A stretch of DNA of 64,000 bases. Origin: Leucobacter ruminantium. Lineage in GTDB: Bacteria > Actinomycetota > Actinomycetes > Actinomycetales > Microbacteriaceae. The position numbers and the translations under genes were made by a program. The notes under the pieces are model-generated. The model did no database searches and was not told where the DNA came from. It worked only from the letters and a program-made list of their open reading frames with translations. How positions within the stretch are numbered: the stretch's first letter is position 1; each line of letters opens with the position of its first letter. Shown here piece after piece: positions 42,696-51,276 of this stretch. The stretch is taken from contig NZ_JAGDYL010000014.1 of the NCBI RefSeq assembly GCF_017565705.1, forward strand, positions 1 through 64,000, given 5' to 3'.

Positions 42696-44411
42696 TCAGT
42701 GGTTGTGGCAGTGGTGGTCGTCGCCGGGCTCGCTGCAGCTCTGCCCCGTGCCCGCGGGATCCTGTGCGTGCGCGGCTGCCGCCGCCCCGCCCAGCTCGCC
42801 GCGCGCGTCGTGGATCGCGGTGCCGCCGACGACCGTGAGGTCTGCGCTCTGCGCGAGGATCTCGGCGGGCTCCATGCCGTAGAGGTCGCCCGACCAGACG
42901 ACGAGGTCGGCGAGGTAGCCTTCGCGCAGCATGCCGAGCGCGTTCTCGTGGTGGAAGGCCTCGGCGCCGCCCTTCGTGTAGGCCTCGAGCGCGGCGTCGA
43001 GCCCGACGCGCTCGTGAGCCGTCCAGGCCTGGGAGCCGTCGAGGCCGGCGCGGGTCATCGCGCTGTAGACCCCGACGAGGGGATCCATCTCGCCGACCTG
43101 CCAGTCGCTCGAGAAGGTGACACGGGCGCCCGAGTCGATCATGGAGCGGAAGCGCCAGGCCTGATCCCAGCGCGCCTCGCCGACGTTCTCCATCCAAGTA
43201 CCGGCGACGAGGTCGGGCGAGGCGTGGCGGGGCTGCATCGCTGCGACGACGCCGAGCTCGCGGAAGCGCGGCAGGTCCTCGGGTGCGAGGCATTCGACGT
43301 GCACGATGCCGTGGCGGGTGTCGGTGCGGCCGTTCGCCCGCTGCGCCGCCTCGATCGAGTCGAGCGTGAGCCTGATCCCCCAGTCGCCCGTGGCGTGCGT
43401 GTGCACCTGGTAGCCGAGGCGGTCGAGCTCGGTGAAGAGCTTCGTGAACTCGGTGGGCTCGAGGCTCGTGTGGCCGCGGTGGCCCGGGCGGTTCGCGTAG
43501 TCCTCGAGCATCGCGGCGGTGTGCGGCTCGATCACGTCGTCGGCGTAGAGCTTGACCGGGCCGAGCTTGAAGCGGTCGTGCTGCGGGGTCTCGCGGATCG
43601 CCTCGGTGATGCGGGCGCGGAAGTCGCCGTCGGCGCCGACCGGGTGGTAGATTGCGGCGATCGTGCGGCTCGTGAGGCGCCCCTCGCGCTCGGCGCGGGC
43701 GAAGAGGTCGAGCTCGGCGAGCGGCACCTGCGGCTCGACGACGGTCGTGATGCCGAAGCGGGCGGCCATGTCGAGGCTGTTCGCGATCTTCGCGTAGCGG
43801 CGATCCGGCGAGTACATGGGGATGTCGCGCTGGAGTTCGGCGAGGCCGTCGATCGTCATCGCGCTCGTGTAGAAGTCGGTGACCCACCCCGTCGGCTCGC
43901 CGGTCGTCGCATCGATCTCGGGGTTGCCCCAGGCGATGTCGCCGCCGTTCAGAATGCCGAGCTTCGCGAGGGCGGGGCGGTTGAGCCAGACGGAGTGCTG
44001 GTCGTAGGTGGTGATGAAGACCGGCTTGTCCGTGACGCCGACCAGGTCGTCGGCGTTGGGGCGGCGGCCCTCGACCACGGAGTAGAGCGCGTTCTCGGCG
44101 CAGATCCACTCGAGCTCGGGGTGGGTCTCGGCGAACTCCGCGATGCGGGCGCGCACGACGTCGAGGCTCGTCACCTGGTCGAGGCTCACGGCGAGGTCGT
44201 CGAAGCCGAGCAGCAGGTGGTTGTGGGTGTCAGCGACACCGGGGGTGAGGAGGCGTCCCTCCAGCTGCACCGTGCGGCGGGCGGCGGGAGCATCGGCGGC
44301 GCTGCCGACGTAGCTGATGCGGTCGCCCATCACGCCGAGCGCCTCGGCCCAGGGACGTTCGGGGTCGAAGGTGCGGATCTTGCCGCCGGTGTAGAGCGTG
44401 TCGACTGCCAT
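42696..44411 (-). CDS. Amidohydrolase family 3 protein (YtcJ-like) with His-rich tail
   Basis: A 571-residue metal-dependent hydrolase of the Amidohydro_3/YtcJ group, which includes N-substituted formamide deformylase and exoenzyme-regulator homologues. Metal ligands appear in GVADTHNHLLLGFDDL, the carbamylated-lysine region FKLGPVKLYADDVIEPHTA, VHTHATGDWGIRLTLD, GIVHVECL and FSSDWQVGEMDP. The last residues (CSEPGDDHHCHNH) form a metal-binding tail not usual for the family. It lies before the APC permease on the same strand and is divergent from a TetR gene with an 18-bp palindrome between. It is probably inducible by its substrate, which is unknown. Confidence 0.85.
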   Translation of the reverse strand: MAVDTLYTGGKIRTFDPERPWAEALGVMGDRISYVGSAADAPAARRTVQLEGRLLTPGVADTHNHLLLGFDDLAVSLDQVTSLDVVRARIAEFAETHPELEWICAENALYSVVEGRRPNADDLVGVTDKPVFITTYDQHSVWLNRPALAKLGILNGGDIAWGNPEIDATTGEPTGWVTDFYTSAMTIDGLAELQRDIPMYSPDRRYAKIANSLDMAARFGITTVVEPQVPLAELDLFARAEREGRLTSRTIAAIYHPVGADGDFRARITEAIRETPQHDRFKLGPVKLYADDVIEPHTAAMLEDYANRPGHRGHTSLEPTEFTKLFTELDRLGYQVHTHATGDWGIRLTLDSIEAAQRANGRTDTRHGIVHVECLAPEDLPRFRELGVVAAMQPRHASPDLVAGTWMENVGEARWDQAWRFRSMIDSGARVTFSSDWQVGEMDPLVGVYSAMTRAGLDGSQAWTAHERVGLDAALEAYTKGGAEAFHHENALGMLREGYLADLVVWSGDLYGMEPAEILAQSADLTVVGGTAIHDARGELGGAAAAAHAQDPAGTGQSCSEPGDDHHCHNH

Positions 44412-44468
44412 GTCATCTCCCGGATCTCGCGCGGGCTCCGTCGCCGCCCGATCAGTTATTTAACTCAA

Positions 44469-44486
44469 GAGTAAATTAATTTACTC
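44469..44486. promoter_or_regulatory. 18-bp perfect palindrome, TetR operator candidate
   Basis: GAGTAAATTAATTTACTC is a perfect palindrome in a short AT-rich patch between the amidohydrolase and the divergent TetR gene. TTTAACTC just upstream gives a third half-site that forms an overlapping ACTC-AA-GAGT palindrome. It lies 58 bases before the amidohydrolase start, over its likely promoter. Confidence 0.7.
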
Positions 44487-44617
44487 GATTGTCAAGAAAC
44501 TGGTTCGCATTCTTCCGCGAGGGATCCCTCGGCTTCTCTCCCCGGCATCGCCGCTCGGGAGCACCGCGCCGCGCGTGCCCCGACGAGGGATCCCTCGCGA
44601 CTGGCATACTGGCAGGC

Positions 44618-45226
44618 ATGGCCAGACCGAGCACGCAGCAGCGACGACGCCGAGAGGTCATCGCGGCAGCGCTCGAAGCGGCGGCCGAGCACGGCCTCCG
44701 CGACCTCTCGCTCACCGACGTCGCGAACCAGGCGGGTGTCACCCGCGGCGCACTGCTCTACTACTACGACGACCTCGACGCGATCCTCGTCGAGGCGCAC
44801 GCCGCCGGCATGCAGCGCGTCGGTTCCGAGCGCGCCGCACTCGTGGCGCAGCAGGAGGGGGCACGGGCGAAACTCGCGACCGCGGTAGCCGCAGGTCTGC
44901 CGAACGGGCCCGAGGACGCACTCATGCGCCTGCTCTACGAGTTCGATGTGCTGGCGGGCAAGTCGCCCCTGCACGACGAACTCGTGCAGCAGCTCTACGC
45001 CGAACAGCTCGCGCTGTTCCGCTCGATCCTCTCCGAGGGAGTCGAGTCCGGCGAGTTCGCGCTCACAGGGCCCCTCGACGATATCGCGATGAACTTCGTG
45101 GCGCTCGAGGACGCGTACGGGCTGCACATCGTCGCGGGAGGCAGCATCACCCTCGAGGACGCGCACCGCGCGATCGCGCTCTTCGCCGCGCAGGCCGGAG
45201 CGGACTACATGAGCCGGGCGGCCTAG
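44618..45226 (+). CDS. TetR family transcriptional regulator
   Basis: A 202-residue regulator. The HTH is LSLTDVANQAGVTRGALLYYYDDLDAILVE, with the YYYxD tail common in BetI-like members. The C-terminal domain (QLYAEQLALFRSILSEGVESGEFAL) is a TetR ligand pocket of the same type. The ATG at 44618 follows CATACT by seven bases and lacks a ribosome site, so the transcript is probably leaderless. It is divergent from the amidohydrolase/permease genes and is their probable repressor through the 18-bp palindrome. Its TAG stop shares the sequence CTAG with the facing stop of ilvA (45223-45226), an extreme case of tight packing. Confidence 0.9.
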   Translation: MARPSTQQRRRREVIAAALEAAAEHGLRDLSLTDVANQAGVTRGALLYYYDDLDAILVEAHAAGMQRVGSERAALVAQQEGARAKLATAVAAGLPNGPEDALMRLLYEFDVLAGKSPLHDELVQQLYAEQLALFRSILSEGVESGEFALTGPLDDIAMNFVALEDAYGLHIVAGGSITLEDAHRAIALFAAQAGADYMSRAA

Positions 45227-46461
45227 TACCGCTCGCCCACCCGCACGACGTAGCCGGCGTCGCGCAGCGCCTGGGCGACGGCATCTCCGTGCTCGTGCCC
45301 GCGCGTCTCGATGTGCAGCTCGAGCTCGACCTCGCTGATCGGCAACTCGGTGGCGTGGCGCGTGTGGATCACCTCGACCACGTTCGCGTTCTGCGAGGCG
45401 ACGATCGACGCCGTGCGCACGAGCTGACCCGGAATGTCGGGCAGCAGGATGCGGAGCTTCATGTAGCGAGCCGACGCAGCGAGACCGTGCCCGATCACGC
45501 GCTGCAGCAGCAGCGGATCGATGTTGCCGCCTGACAGCACGCTCGCGGTCACGCCCTTCGCCTTCGCCTTGCCGGAGAGGATCGCGGCGACGCCCGCCGC
45601 ACCGGCAGGCTCGACCACGAGCTTCGCGCGCTCGAGCAGCATGACGATCGCGCGGGCGATGTCGTCGTCGCTCACCGTGACGACCTCGTCGACGTACTCG
45701 CGCACCATCTCGAAGGTCAGATCACCGGGTCGTGCGACGGCGATGCCGTCGGCGATCGTCGGCCGCGTCTCGATCGTCACGGGCCGACCCACGTCGAGCG
45801 AAGGCTTGAACGGCGCGGCGTTCTCCGACTGCACGCCGATCACGCGCATCGTGCGGCCCTCGCGCGCGGCCCACTGCTTCGCGGCCGCCGCGACGCCCGA
45901 GATGAGCCCTCCCCCGCCGATCGGCACGATGATCGTCTCGATGTCGGGGCGCGCCTCGAGCATCTCCAGCGCGACGGTGCCCTGCCCCTCGATGATCGCG
46001 GGGTGGTCGAAGGGCGGCACGAACAGTGCGCCCGTCTCGGCGACGAAGGCCTGCGCGGCACGATTGGTCTCGTCGAAGGTCGCCCCCTCGAGCACGACGT
46101 CCGCGCCGTATCCGCGGGTGGCCTGCAGCTTCGGGAGGGCGACGCCGAGGGGCATGAAGATGGTGGCCTTGACGCCGAGCTCGCGCGCGGCGAAGGCGAC
46201 TCCCTGCGCGTGGTTGCCGGCTGAGGCGGCGACCACGCCCCGCTTGCGCTCCTCGTCGCTCAGCTGCAGCAGGCGGTTGTAGGCGCCCCGCAGCTTGTAG
46301 GCGCCCGTTCGCTGCAGGTTCTCGCACTTCAGGTAGACGCTCGGCACGCCGAGCACCTCGGCCAGATAGCGGGATGACTCGAGAGGCGTGCGCTGCGTGA
46401 TGCGGTGCACGACGTCGAGCGCGCGTTCGAAGTCTTCGAGCCGGGGGGCTGCCTCGATCAT
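45223..46461 (-). CDS. ilvA: Threonine ammonia-lyase (serine/threonine dehydratase)
   Basis: A 412-residue PLP enzyme that turns threonine into 2-oxobutanoate, the first step to isoleucine or, in the degradative form, a catabolic step. The PLP lysine is K56 in RTGAYKLRGAYN; the phosphate-binding loop is PIGGGGLISG and the late Ser is in VLSGGNID. A single C-terminal ACT-like domain (about 335-412, ILLPDIPGQLVRTASIVAS) replaces the two regulatory domains of E. coli IlvA, so feedback control differs. The ATG at 46461 overlaps the stop of the membrane-protein gene (ATGA), so the two are translated together. Confidence 0.93.
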   Translation of the reverse strand: MIEAAPRLEDFERALDVVHRITQRTPLESSRYLAEVLGVPSVYLKCENLQRTGAYKLRGAYNRLLQLSDEERKRGVVAASAGNHAQGVAFAARELGVKATIFMPLGVALPKLQATRGYGADVVLEGATFDETNRAAQAFVAETGALFVPPFDHPAIIEGQGTVALEMLEARPDIETIIVPIGGGGLISGVAAAAKQWAAREGRTMRVIGVQSENAAPFKPSLDVGRPVTIETRPTIADGIAVARPGDLTFEMVREYVDEVVTVSDDDIARAIVMLLERAKLVVEPAGAAGVAAILSGKAKAKGVTASVLSGGNIDPLLLQRVIGHGLAASARYMKLRILLPDIPGQLVRTASIVASQNANVVEVIHTRHATELPISEVELELHIETRGHEHGDAVAQALRDAGYVVRVGERY

Positions 46462-47654
46462 GAGCTTCCTTCCTTGCGCCGCAGACGCGCGAGGGCGCGG
46501 GCGCGGTGCTTGGCCTTCTGGTGTGTCTTCTCACGCCGGTGGTAGTCGGCGACCGGATCCGTTCCGCCATCCCATCGCCTGCCGACGAGCGTGTTGACGA
46601 TGGAGTTCGCGGCCGCCGCGACCGGCACCGCGAACAGAGCGCCGGGAACGCCCGCGAGCAGCGCTCCGGTCGACACCGCGAGCACGACGCCGAGCGGGTG
46701 CACGCGCACGGCGCTGCCCATGACGAGGGGCTGAAGCACGTGCCCCTCGATCTGGTTCACGAGGATCACGACGCCGAGCATCACAGCGGCGTTGACCGGT
46801 CCGTTGTAGACGAGCGCGATGAACACGGCGAGGGCACCCGTCGAGATCGCGCCGAGGAACGGGATGAACGATCCGAGGAAGACGAGCACGGCGATCGGGA
46901 TCGGCAGCGGCACGCCGAGCAGCGCGGCGCCGAGACCGATGCCGACGGCGTCGACGAAGGCCACGAAGATCTGCACCCGCACGTACTGCCCGACCGAAAC
47001 CCAGCCCGCGCGCCCCGCGGCATCGACCGGGGCGTGCGCCCGTGCGGGAAGGAAGCCCAGCACCCAGTACCAGATGCGCTTCCCGTCGATCAGCATGAAG
47101 ATCAGCGAGAAGAGGGTCAGCAGCGCGCCCGCGACGAACTGTCCGGCGCTCGTGGCGACGCCAAGCGCGCCGTTCCAGATCGCGGACTGGTGCTCCTCGA
47201 CCGTCTTCATGAGCTGGGCGACGAAGCCGTCGATCTGATCGGCCGAGAGCCCGAGCTTGTTGCTCTCGACCCAGTTCAGCAGATCCCACCAGACCGCTTC
47301 GGAACGCTTGGCGACGTCGTCGAATCCGTTGCGCAGCTGCGTCACGATCAGCGTGACGAGCACCCAGACGAAGGCGACGAACATCAGCAGCGATGTGAGT
47401 ATGCCGACCCAGCGGGGTGCACCCTGGCGCTCGAACCAGTGCACGACCGGGGCGAGCAGGGCGGTCAGCAGGATCGCGACGAGCAGCGGGATCACGATGA
47501 TGCGCACCTGGACGATGAGCCAGAGCACCCCCGCGCAGGCGAGCCCGATGAGGATCAGGCGCCAGGACCACGCCGCCGCGATGCGCACCCCGAGCGGCAG
47601 CTCCTGCTCGGCGTTCGCATTCGCGGCCGCCTCCTCGCCTCTACGCTCTTCCAC
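46458..47654 (-). CDS. AI-2E family transporter
   Basis: A 398-residue membrane protein of the AI-2E (YdiK/TqsA-like) family with about eight helices: a pair near the N terminus, a long amphipathic stretch, then LGSFIPFLGAISTGALAVFIAL and IEGHVLQPLVMGSAVRVHPLGVVLAV, the family signature. Members export small molecules or act as Na+/H+ antiporters; the AI-2 link is proven for few, though luxS is present in this genome. The GTG at 47654 is six bases after TAGGAT, so the transcript is likely leaderless. It is translationally coupled to ilvA downstream, a pairing without clear logic. Confidence 0.9.
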   Translation of the reverse strand: MEERRGEEAAANANAEQELPLGVRIAAAWSWRLILIGLACAGVLWLIVQVRIIVIPLLVAILLTALLAPVVHWFERQGAPRWVGILTSLLMFVAFVWVLVTLIVTQLRNGFDDVAKRSEAVWWDLLNWVESNKLGLSADQIDGFVAQLMKTVEEHQSAIWNGALGVATSAGQFVAGALLTLFSLIFMLIDGKRIWYWVLGFLPARAHAPVDAAGRAGWVSVGQYVRVQIFVAFVDAVGIGLGAALLGVPLPIPIAVLVFLGSFIPFLGAISTGALAVFIALVYNGPVNAAVMLGVVILVNQIEGHVLQPLVMGSAVRVHPLGVVLAVSTGALLAGVPGALFAVPVAAAANSIVNTLVGRRWDGGTDPVADYHRREKTHQKAKHRARALARLRRKEGSS

Positions 47655-47660
47655 GGCACA

Positions 47661-47666
47661 ATCCTA
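47661..47666 (-). promoter_or_regulatory. -10 box of the AI-2E gene, leaderless start
   Basis: TAGGAT on the minus strand, six bases (TGTGCC), then GTG. Confidence 0.5.
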
Positions 47667-47785
47667 GCGAGGGGCAGGTGTGCACCTGCCATATATCCCG
47701 TGAGGGACCGCGAGGGATCACGCACGAGAGTCCGCGAGGCGTCGAGCGTGCGCGGCGGCGAGGGATCCCTCGCGAACCGTCCCGC

Positions 47786-48085
47786 CTACCAGAAGTGCAG
47801 CGCGGGCACGATGAGGAAGATGCCGACCAGCACCGCGAGCACCGAGAACGCGAAGCAGATGTTCGCGGCGACGGTCGCCCAGCGGGGGCGTCCCACGCCC
47901 TCGACGTCGTCGTCCTCGTCGTCGCGCGACGGTCCTTTCGGTTCGAAGGTGCCGTCCTCCCTGCGCACCGGAGGGGCCGGGGTCGCGAGGAAGCGGATGC
48001 CGAGCGAGTAGAGCGCGACCACGAACACCGCGGAGCCGAGTGCCGCGGCGAAGACGATCAGGAAGGCCGTCCAGTCGATGTTCAT
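47786..48085 (-). CDS. Small two-helix membrane protein downstream of the phosphate transporter
   Basis: A 99-residue protein with membrane helices at both ends (AFLIVFAAALGSAVFVVALYSLGIRFL and NICFAFSVLAVLVGIFLIVPAL) and an acidic cytoplasmic loop between them (SRDDEDDDVEG). Its ATG overlaps the stop of the phosphate transporter (ATGA at 48082-48085), so it is co-translated and probably an accessory of that transporter. I know similar unnamed proteins beside Pit genes in actinobacteria, but no tested function. The start is certain from the overlap and spacing. Confidence 0.8.
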   Translation of the reverse strand: MNIDWTAFLIVFAAALGSAVFVVALYSLGIRFLATPAPPVRREDGTFEPKGPSRDDEDDDVEGVGRPRWATVAANICFAFSVLAVLVGIFLIVPALHFW

Positions 48086-49455
48086 CGTTCGTCACCCTTC
48101 GCAGATCCGCCGGCTTCCTCGGCCTCGCGCGCAGCTCTCTCCGCGGCCTCCTCCGCCTCGCGGGCGGCCTTCTCGGCTTCGCGGGCGGCCTTCTCCGCTT
48201 CCCGCGCGGCCTGGTCGGCGCGTACTGCCGACTGGGCGACCGGGGTGAGCGGAGGGATGGATCCCGTCTGCGTCTTGACCGGCTTGACCTTGCCCTTGCG
48301 GATGCGCACCGCGTAGCCCGACTCGGCGACATCGGAGGGTGCCGGCGCCGGCAGCGCGTTCGAGTGATCGACCTTGTTGCGGCTCGAGCGCCAGAAGATG
48401 AAGAGGATGAAGCCGAGACCGAGCACGGCGTCGGCGATCACACCGATCACGCCGAGGTGCGCGATGCCCGCCGCGAGCGCTCCGACCGCTCCGGCCGCGG
48501 GCAGGGTGAAGAGCCAGCCCGAGGCGATGCGTCCGACGGTGCGCCAGCGCACGCTCGAACCGCGGCGGCCGAGCCCGGAGCCGATGACCGAGCCGGAGGC
48601 GACCTGGGTCGTCGAGAGCGCGAAGCCGAGGTGGCTCGAGGCGAGGATGGTGGCCGCCGTCGAGGTCTCGGCGGCGAAGCCCTGAGCGGGCTTCACCTGA
48701 GTGAGGCCCGCGCCGAGCGTGCGGATGATGCGCCAGCCGCCGGAGTAGGTGCCGATCGCGATCGCGAGGGCGCACGCGACGACGACCCAGAGGTGCGGGC
48801 CGGTGCCGGGATCCTGCATGTTCGCGGCGACGAGGGTGAGCGTGATGACGCCCATGGTCTTCTGCGCGTCGTTGGTGCCGTGGGCGAGCGCGATGAGCGA
48901 GGAGGAGGCGATCTGCGCGTAGCGGAAGCGGCCGCGGCCGTCCTTCTTGCCGTCGTGGCGTCGCGTGATCGCGTAGGCGACCTTCGTCGCGGTGAAGGCG
49001 ACGATGCCCGCGGTGAGCGGGGCGGCGACCATGGGGATCAGGATCTTCGACATGAACACGCCGCCGTTGATCGCCGCGACTCCCGCACCCACGATCGCAG
49101 CGCCGATGAGGCCGCCGAAGAGGGCGTGCGACGAGCTCGACGGCAGCCCGTAGAGCCAGGTCACGAGATTCCAGACGATCGCTCCGATGAGGCCGGCGAA
49201 GATCATCTCGGGGGTGATCAGCACGCCCCCGTCGCCCTCGTTGATGAGACCTCCCGAGATCGTCTTCGCGACCTCCGTCGAGAGGAAGGCGCCGACCAGG
49301 TTGAGGATCGCTGCGAGCAGCACCGCGGTCTTCGGCTTCAGCGCACCGGTGGCGATGGGCGTCGCCATCGCGTTGGCGGTGTCGTGGAAACCGTTCGTGA
49401 AGTCGAAGAAGAGCGCCAGCACGATGACCAGCAGCACGATGAGGGTGAGTTCCAC
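48082..49455 (-). CDS. Inorganic phosphate transporter, PiT family
   Basis: A 457-residue low-affinity phosphate symporter. The two PiT repeats are clear: FFDFTNGFHDTANAMATPIATGALKPK near the N terminus and IALAHGTNDAQKTMGVI in the second half, with LPSSSSHALFGGLIGA. The C-terminal 50 residues are a charged coiled coil of AREAEKA-type repeats, mirrored by 21-base repeats in the DNA, and are not part of the transporter core. I start at GTG 49455 to match the family N terminus; a GTG at 49500 would add 15 residues (SWPPPEPDPERKTP) and cannot be excluded. It is first in an operon with the two-helix protein. Confidence 0.88.
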   Translation of the reverse strand: MELTLIVLLVIVLALFFDFTNGFHDTANAMATPIATGALKPKTAVLLAAILNLVGAFLSTEVAKTISGGLINEGDGGVLITPEMIFAGLIGAIVWNLVTWLYGLPSSSSHALFGGLIGAAIVGAGVAAINGGVFMSKILIPMVAAPLTAGIVAFTATKVAYAITRRHDGKKDGRGRFRYAQIASSSLIALAHGTNDAQKTMGVITLTLVAANMQDPGTGPHLWVVVACALAIAIGTYSGGWRIIRTLGAGLTQVKPAQGFAAETSTAATILASSHLGFALSTTQVASGSVIGSGLGRRGSSVRWRTVGRIASGWLFTLPAAGAVGALAAGIAHLGVIGVIADAVLGLGFILFIFWRSSRNKVDHSNALPAPAPSDVAESGYAVRIRKGKVKPVKTQTGSIPPLTPVAQSAVRADQAAREAEKAAREAEKAAREAEEAAERAAREAEEAGGSAKGDER

Positions 49456-49720
49456 CGGCGTCTTTCGTTCGGGGTCGGGCTCGGGAGGAGGCCAGCTCAC
49501 CTGCCCTCACTGCTTCACCGTTCGTTCAGCATCGACGGAGGACCTGCGCGCGCCGTTATCATGGTTCCACCTCACCGGGACTCGGTCAAGCTGAGGCAGG
49601 CGAGTTCACCAGCCGTTTACCCCGCGACGGAGGCCCGGGCGCAGTGGCGCGGGGCACCGGGAATAGCCCGGCTGGCGGCGGGGTTTCAGCCGGAGTACCG
49701 AACGCAGCACGAGGAGCACC

Positions 49721-49993
49721 ATGGACACCGCGCAGATCGCAGATTTCACCCCCGAAGCCGGCACCGTCACGATGTTCTCGACGGAGTGGTGCGGCTACTG
49801 CAAGCGGCTGAAGCTGATGCTCGACAAGACCGGCATCGGCTACACCATCGTCGACATCGAGCGAACCCCGGGCACCGAGGACCTCGTGAAGTCGATCAAC
49901 GGCGGCAACGCGGTGGTGCCGACCGTGATCTACCCCGATGGCACGACCGCGACGAATCCGTCGCTGAACGACGTCAAGCTCGCTCTCGCGTAG
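49721..49993 (+). CDS. Mycoredoxin-1 / glutaredoxin-like protein
   Basis: A 90-residue thioredoxin-fold protein. The active site is C24-GY-C27 in STEWCGYCKRL, and NGGNAVVPTVIYPDG holds the cis-Pro and the thiol-binding loop. CGYC and the VNGGN-VPT segment match mycoredoxin Mrx1, which reduces protein-mycothiol mixed disulphides in the cytosol. Mca at 31.2 kb agrees with a mycothiol-using cell. The ATG at 49721 has GAGGAG four bases before it. The 220 bases between it and the phosphate transporter contain a CCGGCTG/CAGCCGG inverted repeat near 49670-49695 but no recognised regulatory RNA. Confidence 0.9.
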   Translation: MDTAQIADFTPEAGTVTMFSTEWCGYCKRLKLMLDKTGIGYTIVDIERTPGTEDLVKSINGGNAVVPTVIYPDGTTATNPSLNDVKLALA

Positions 49994-50050
49994 GCCGCGA
50001 GACGCACCGGGCGCTGCGCTCCCGGTCGGGAGATGGGCGAGGGATCCGGC

Positions 50051-51088
50051 TCAGCCGAAGTTGAGGCGCGCCTGCTCGTAGCGGTCGGCGGGAACCGTCT
50101 TGAGCCGACTCACGGCCTCCTCGAGCGAGACGAACTCGATGGAGTCGCCGCGAAGAGCCATCATCGTGCCCCACAGTCCCTCCTTGACAGCGTCGGCGGC
50201 CGCGAGACCCGTGCGGGTGGCGAGCACCCGGTCGAAGGCGGTGGGCGAGCCGCCGCGCTGCACGTGCCCGAGCACCGTGGCGCGGGTCTCGATCCCAGTC
50301 CGGCTCTCGATGAGCGGCGCGAGCACCTCCGCGATGCCCCCCAGCCGCGGGCGCCCGAAGCCGTCGAGGCCCTCGCGCGTCACCTCGTCGTCGAAGCCGG
50401 TGGGTTTGAAACCCTCGGCGACCACCACGAGGGAGGAGCGACCGCGGTTGCGCACGCTCAGCACCCACTCGCAGATCTGCTCGATCGACTCGGGGTGCTC
50501 GGGGATCAGGGTGACCTGAGCGCCGCCGGCCATGCCGGCGTGCAGGGCGATCCAGCCGGCATTGCGCCCCATCACCTCGAGCACCATGCACCGACGGTGC
50601 GACTCGCCCGTGGTGCGCAGCCGGTCGACGGCCTCGCAGGCGATCGACACCGCGGTATCGAAGCCGAAGGTGTAGTCGGTGCCTCCGAGGTCGTTGTCGA
50701 TGGTCTTGGGCAGGCCGATCGCCCTGATGCCGGCGTCGTTCAGCATCTTCGCGACGGTCTGCGTGCCGTTGCCGCCGATGAGCAGGAAGCCGTCGAGGCC
50801 GTACTCGGCCATGCGCTCCCTGATCACCCGCATGTCGGACTCGTCGCCGTCGCCGTGCACGAACGGGCGCGCGCGGCTCGTGCCGAGCATGACGCCGCCG
50901 AGAGGCGAGAGACCCCGCACCGTCGAACGGTCGAGCGGGATCCACTCCCCCTCGTGGAAGCCGCGCCAGCCGTCCATGAACCCGACCATGTCGAATCCGT
51001 GCACGTCGACCCCGCGGAGCACCGCCCCTCGGATCGCCGCGTTCATCCCCGGGCTGTCGCCTCCCGAGCAGAGGACACCGATGCGCAT
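50051..51088 (-). CDS. pfkA: 6-phosphofructokinase
   Basis: A 345-residue phosphofructokinase, phosphorylating fructose 6-phosphate in glycolysis. The Mg/nucleotide loop near the start is CSGGDSPGMNAAIRG, and EVMGRNAGWIALHAG and GHVQRGGSPTAFDR hold the sugar site. Two residues deserve care. The phosphate-donor motif reads GGNGT (105-109), with Asn where Asp or Glu is usual. The catalytic loop is PKTIDND (127-133), with Lys as in PPi-dependent and actinobacterial mixed-type enzymes. The retained Gly after Asn favours ATP over PPi, but the donor is not settled. The ATG at 51088 is preceded by GGGAGAG. Confidence 0.9.
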   Translation of the reverse strand: MRIGVLCSGGDSPGMNAAIRGAVLRGVDVHGFDMVGFMDGWRGFHEGEWIPLDRSTVRGLSPLGGVMLGTSRARPFVHGDGDESDMRVIRERMAEYGLDGFLLIGGNGTQTVAKMLNDAGIRAIGLPKTIDNDLGGTDYTFGFDTAVSIACEAVDRLRTTGESHRRCMVLEVMGRNAGWIALHAGMAGGAQVTLIPEHPESIEQICEWVLSVRNRGRSSLVVVAEGFKPTGFDDEVTREGLDGFGRPRLGGIAEVLAPLIESRTGIETRATVLGHVQRGGSPTAFDRVLATRTGLAAADAVKEGLWGTMMALRGDSIEFVSLEEAVSRLKTVPADRYEQARLNFG

Positions 51089-51276
51089 GACTCTCCCGCT
51101 GTTCCGACTCGCGAGGCGAAGCGCCTCGCCTGACACGACCATGCTAGCGATGGCAGGATCATGACGAACAGTTCCGTTCCTGCCAAAATGGGCACCGAAT
51201 CGGCCAGGCACTCGGGCGTGCCGCGGCCATCGTCGGTACCAGGCCGTGAGACCTTCCGATCACGTCCCGCCGAGCC

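Noticed and set aside
49501-49720. Riboswitch before the mycoredoxin gene
   Set aside because: Only a short CCGGCTG/CAGCCGG pairing is visible; no known riboswitch core could be recognised.
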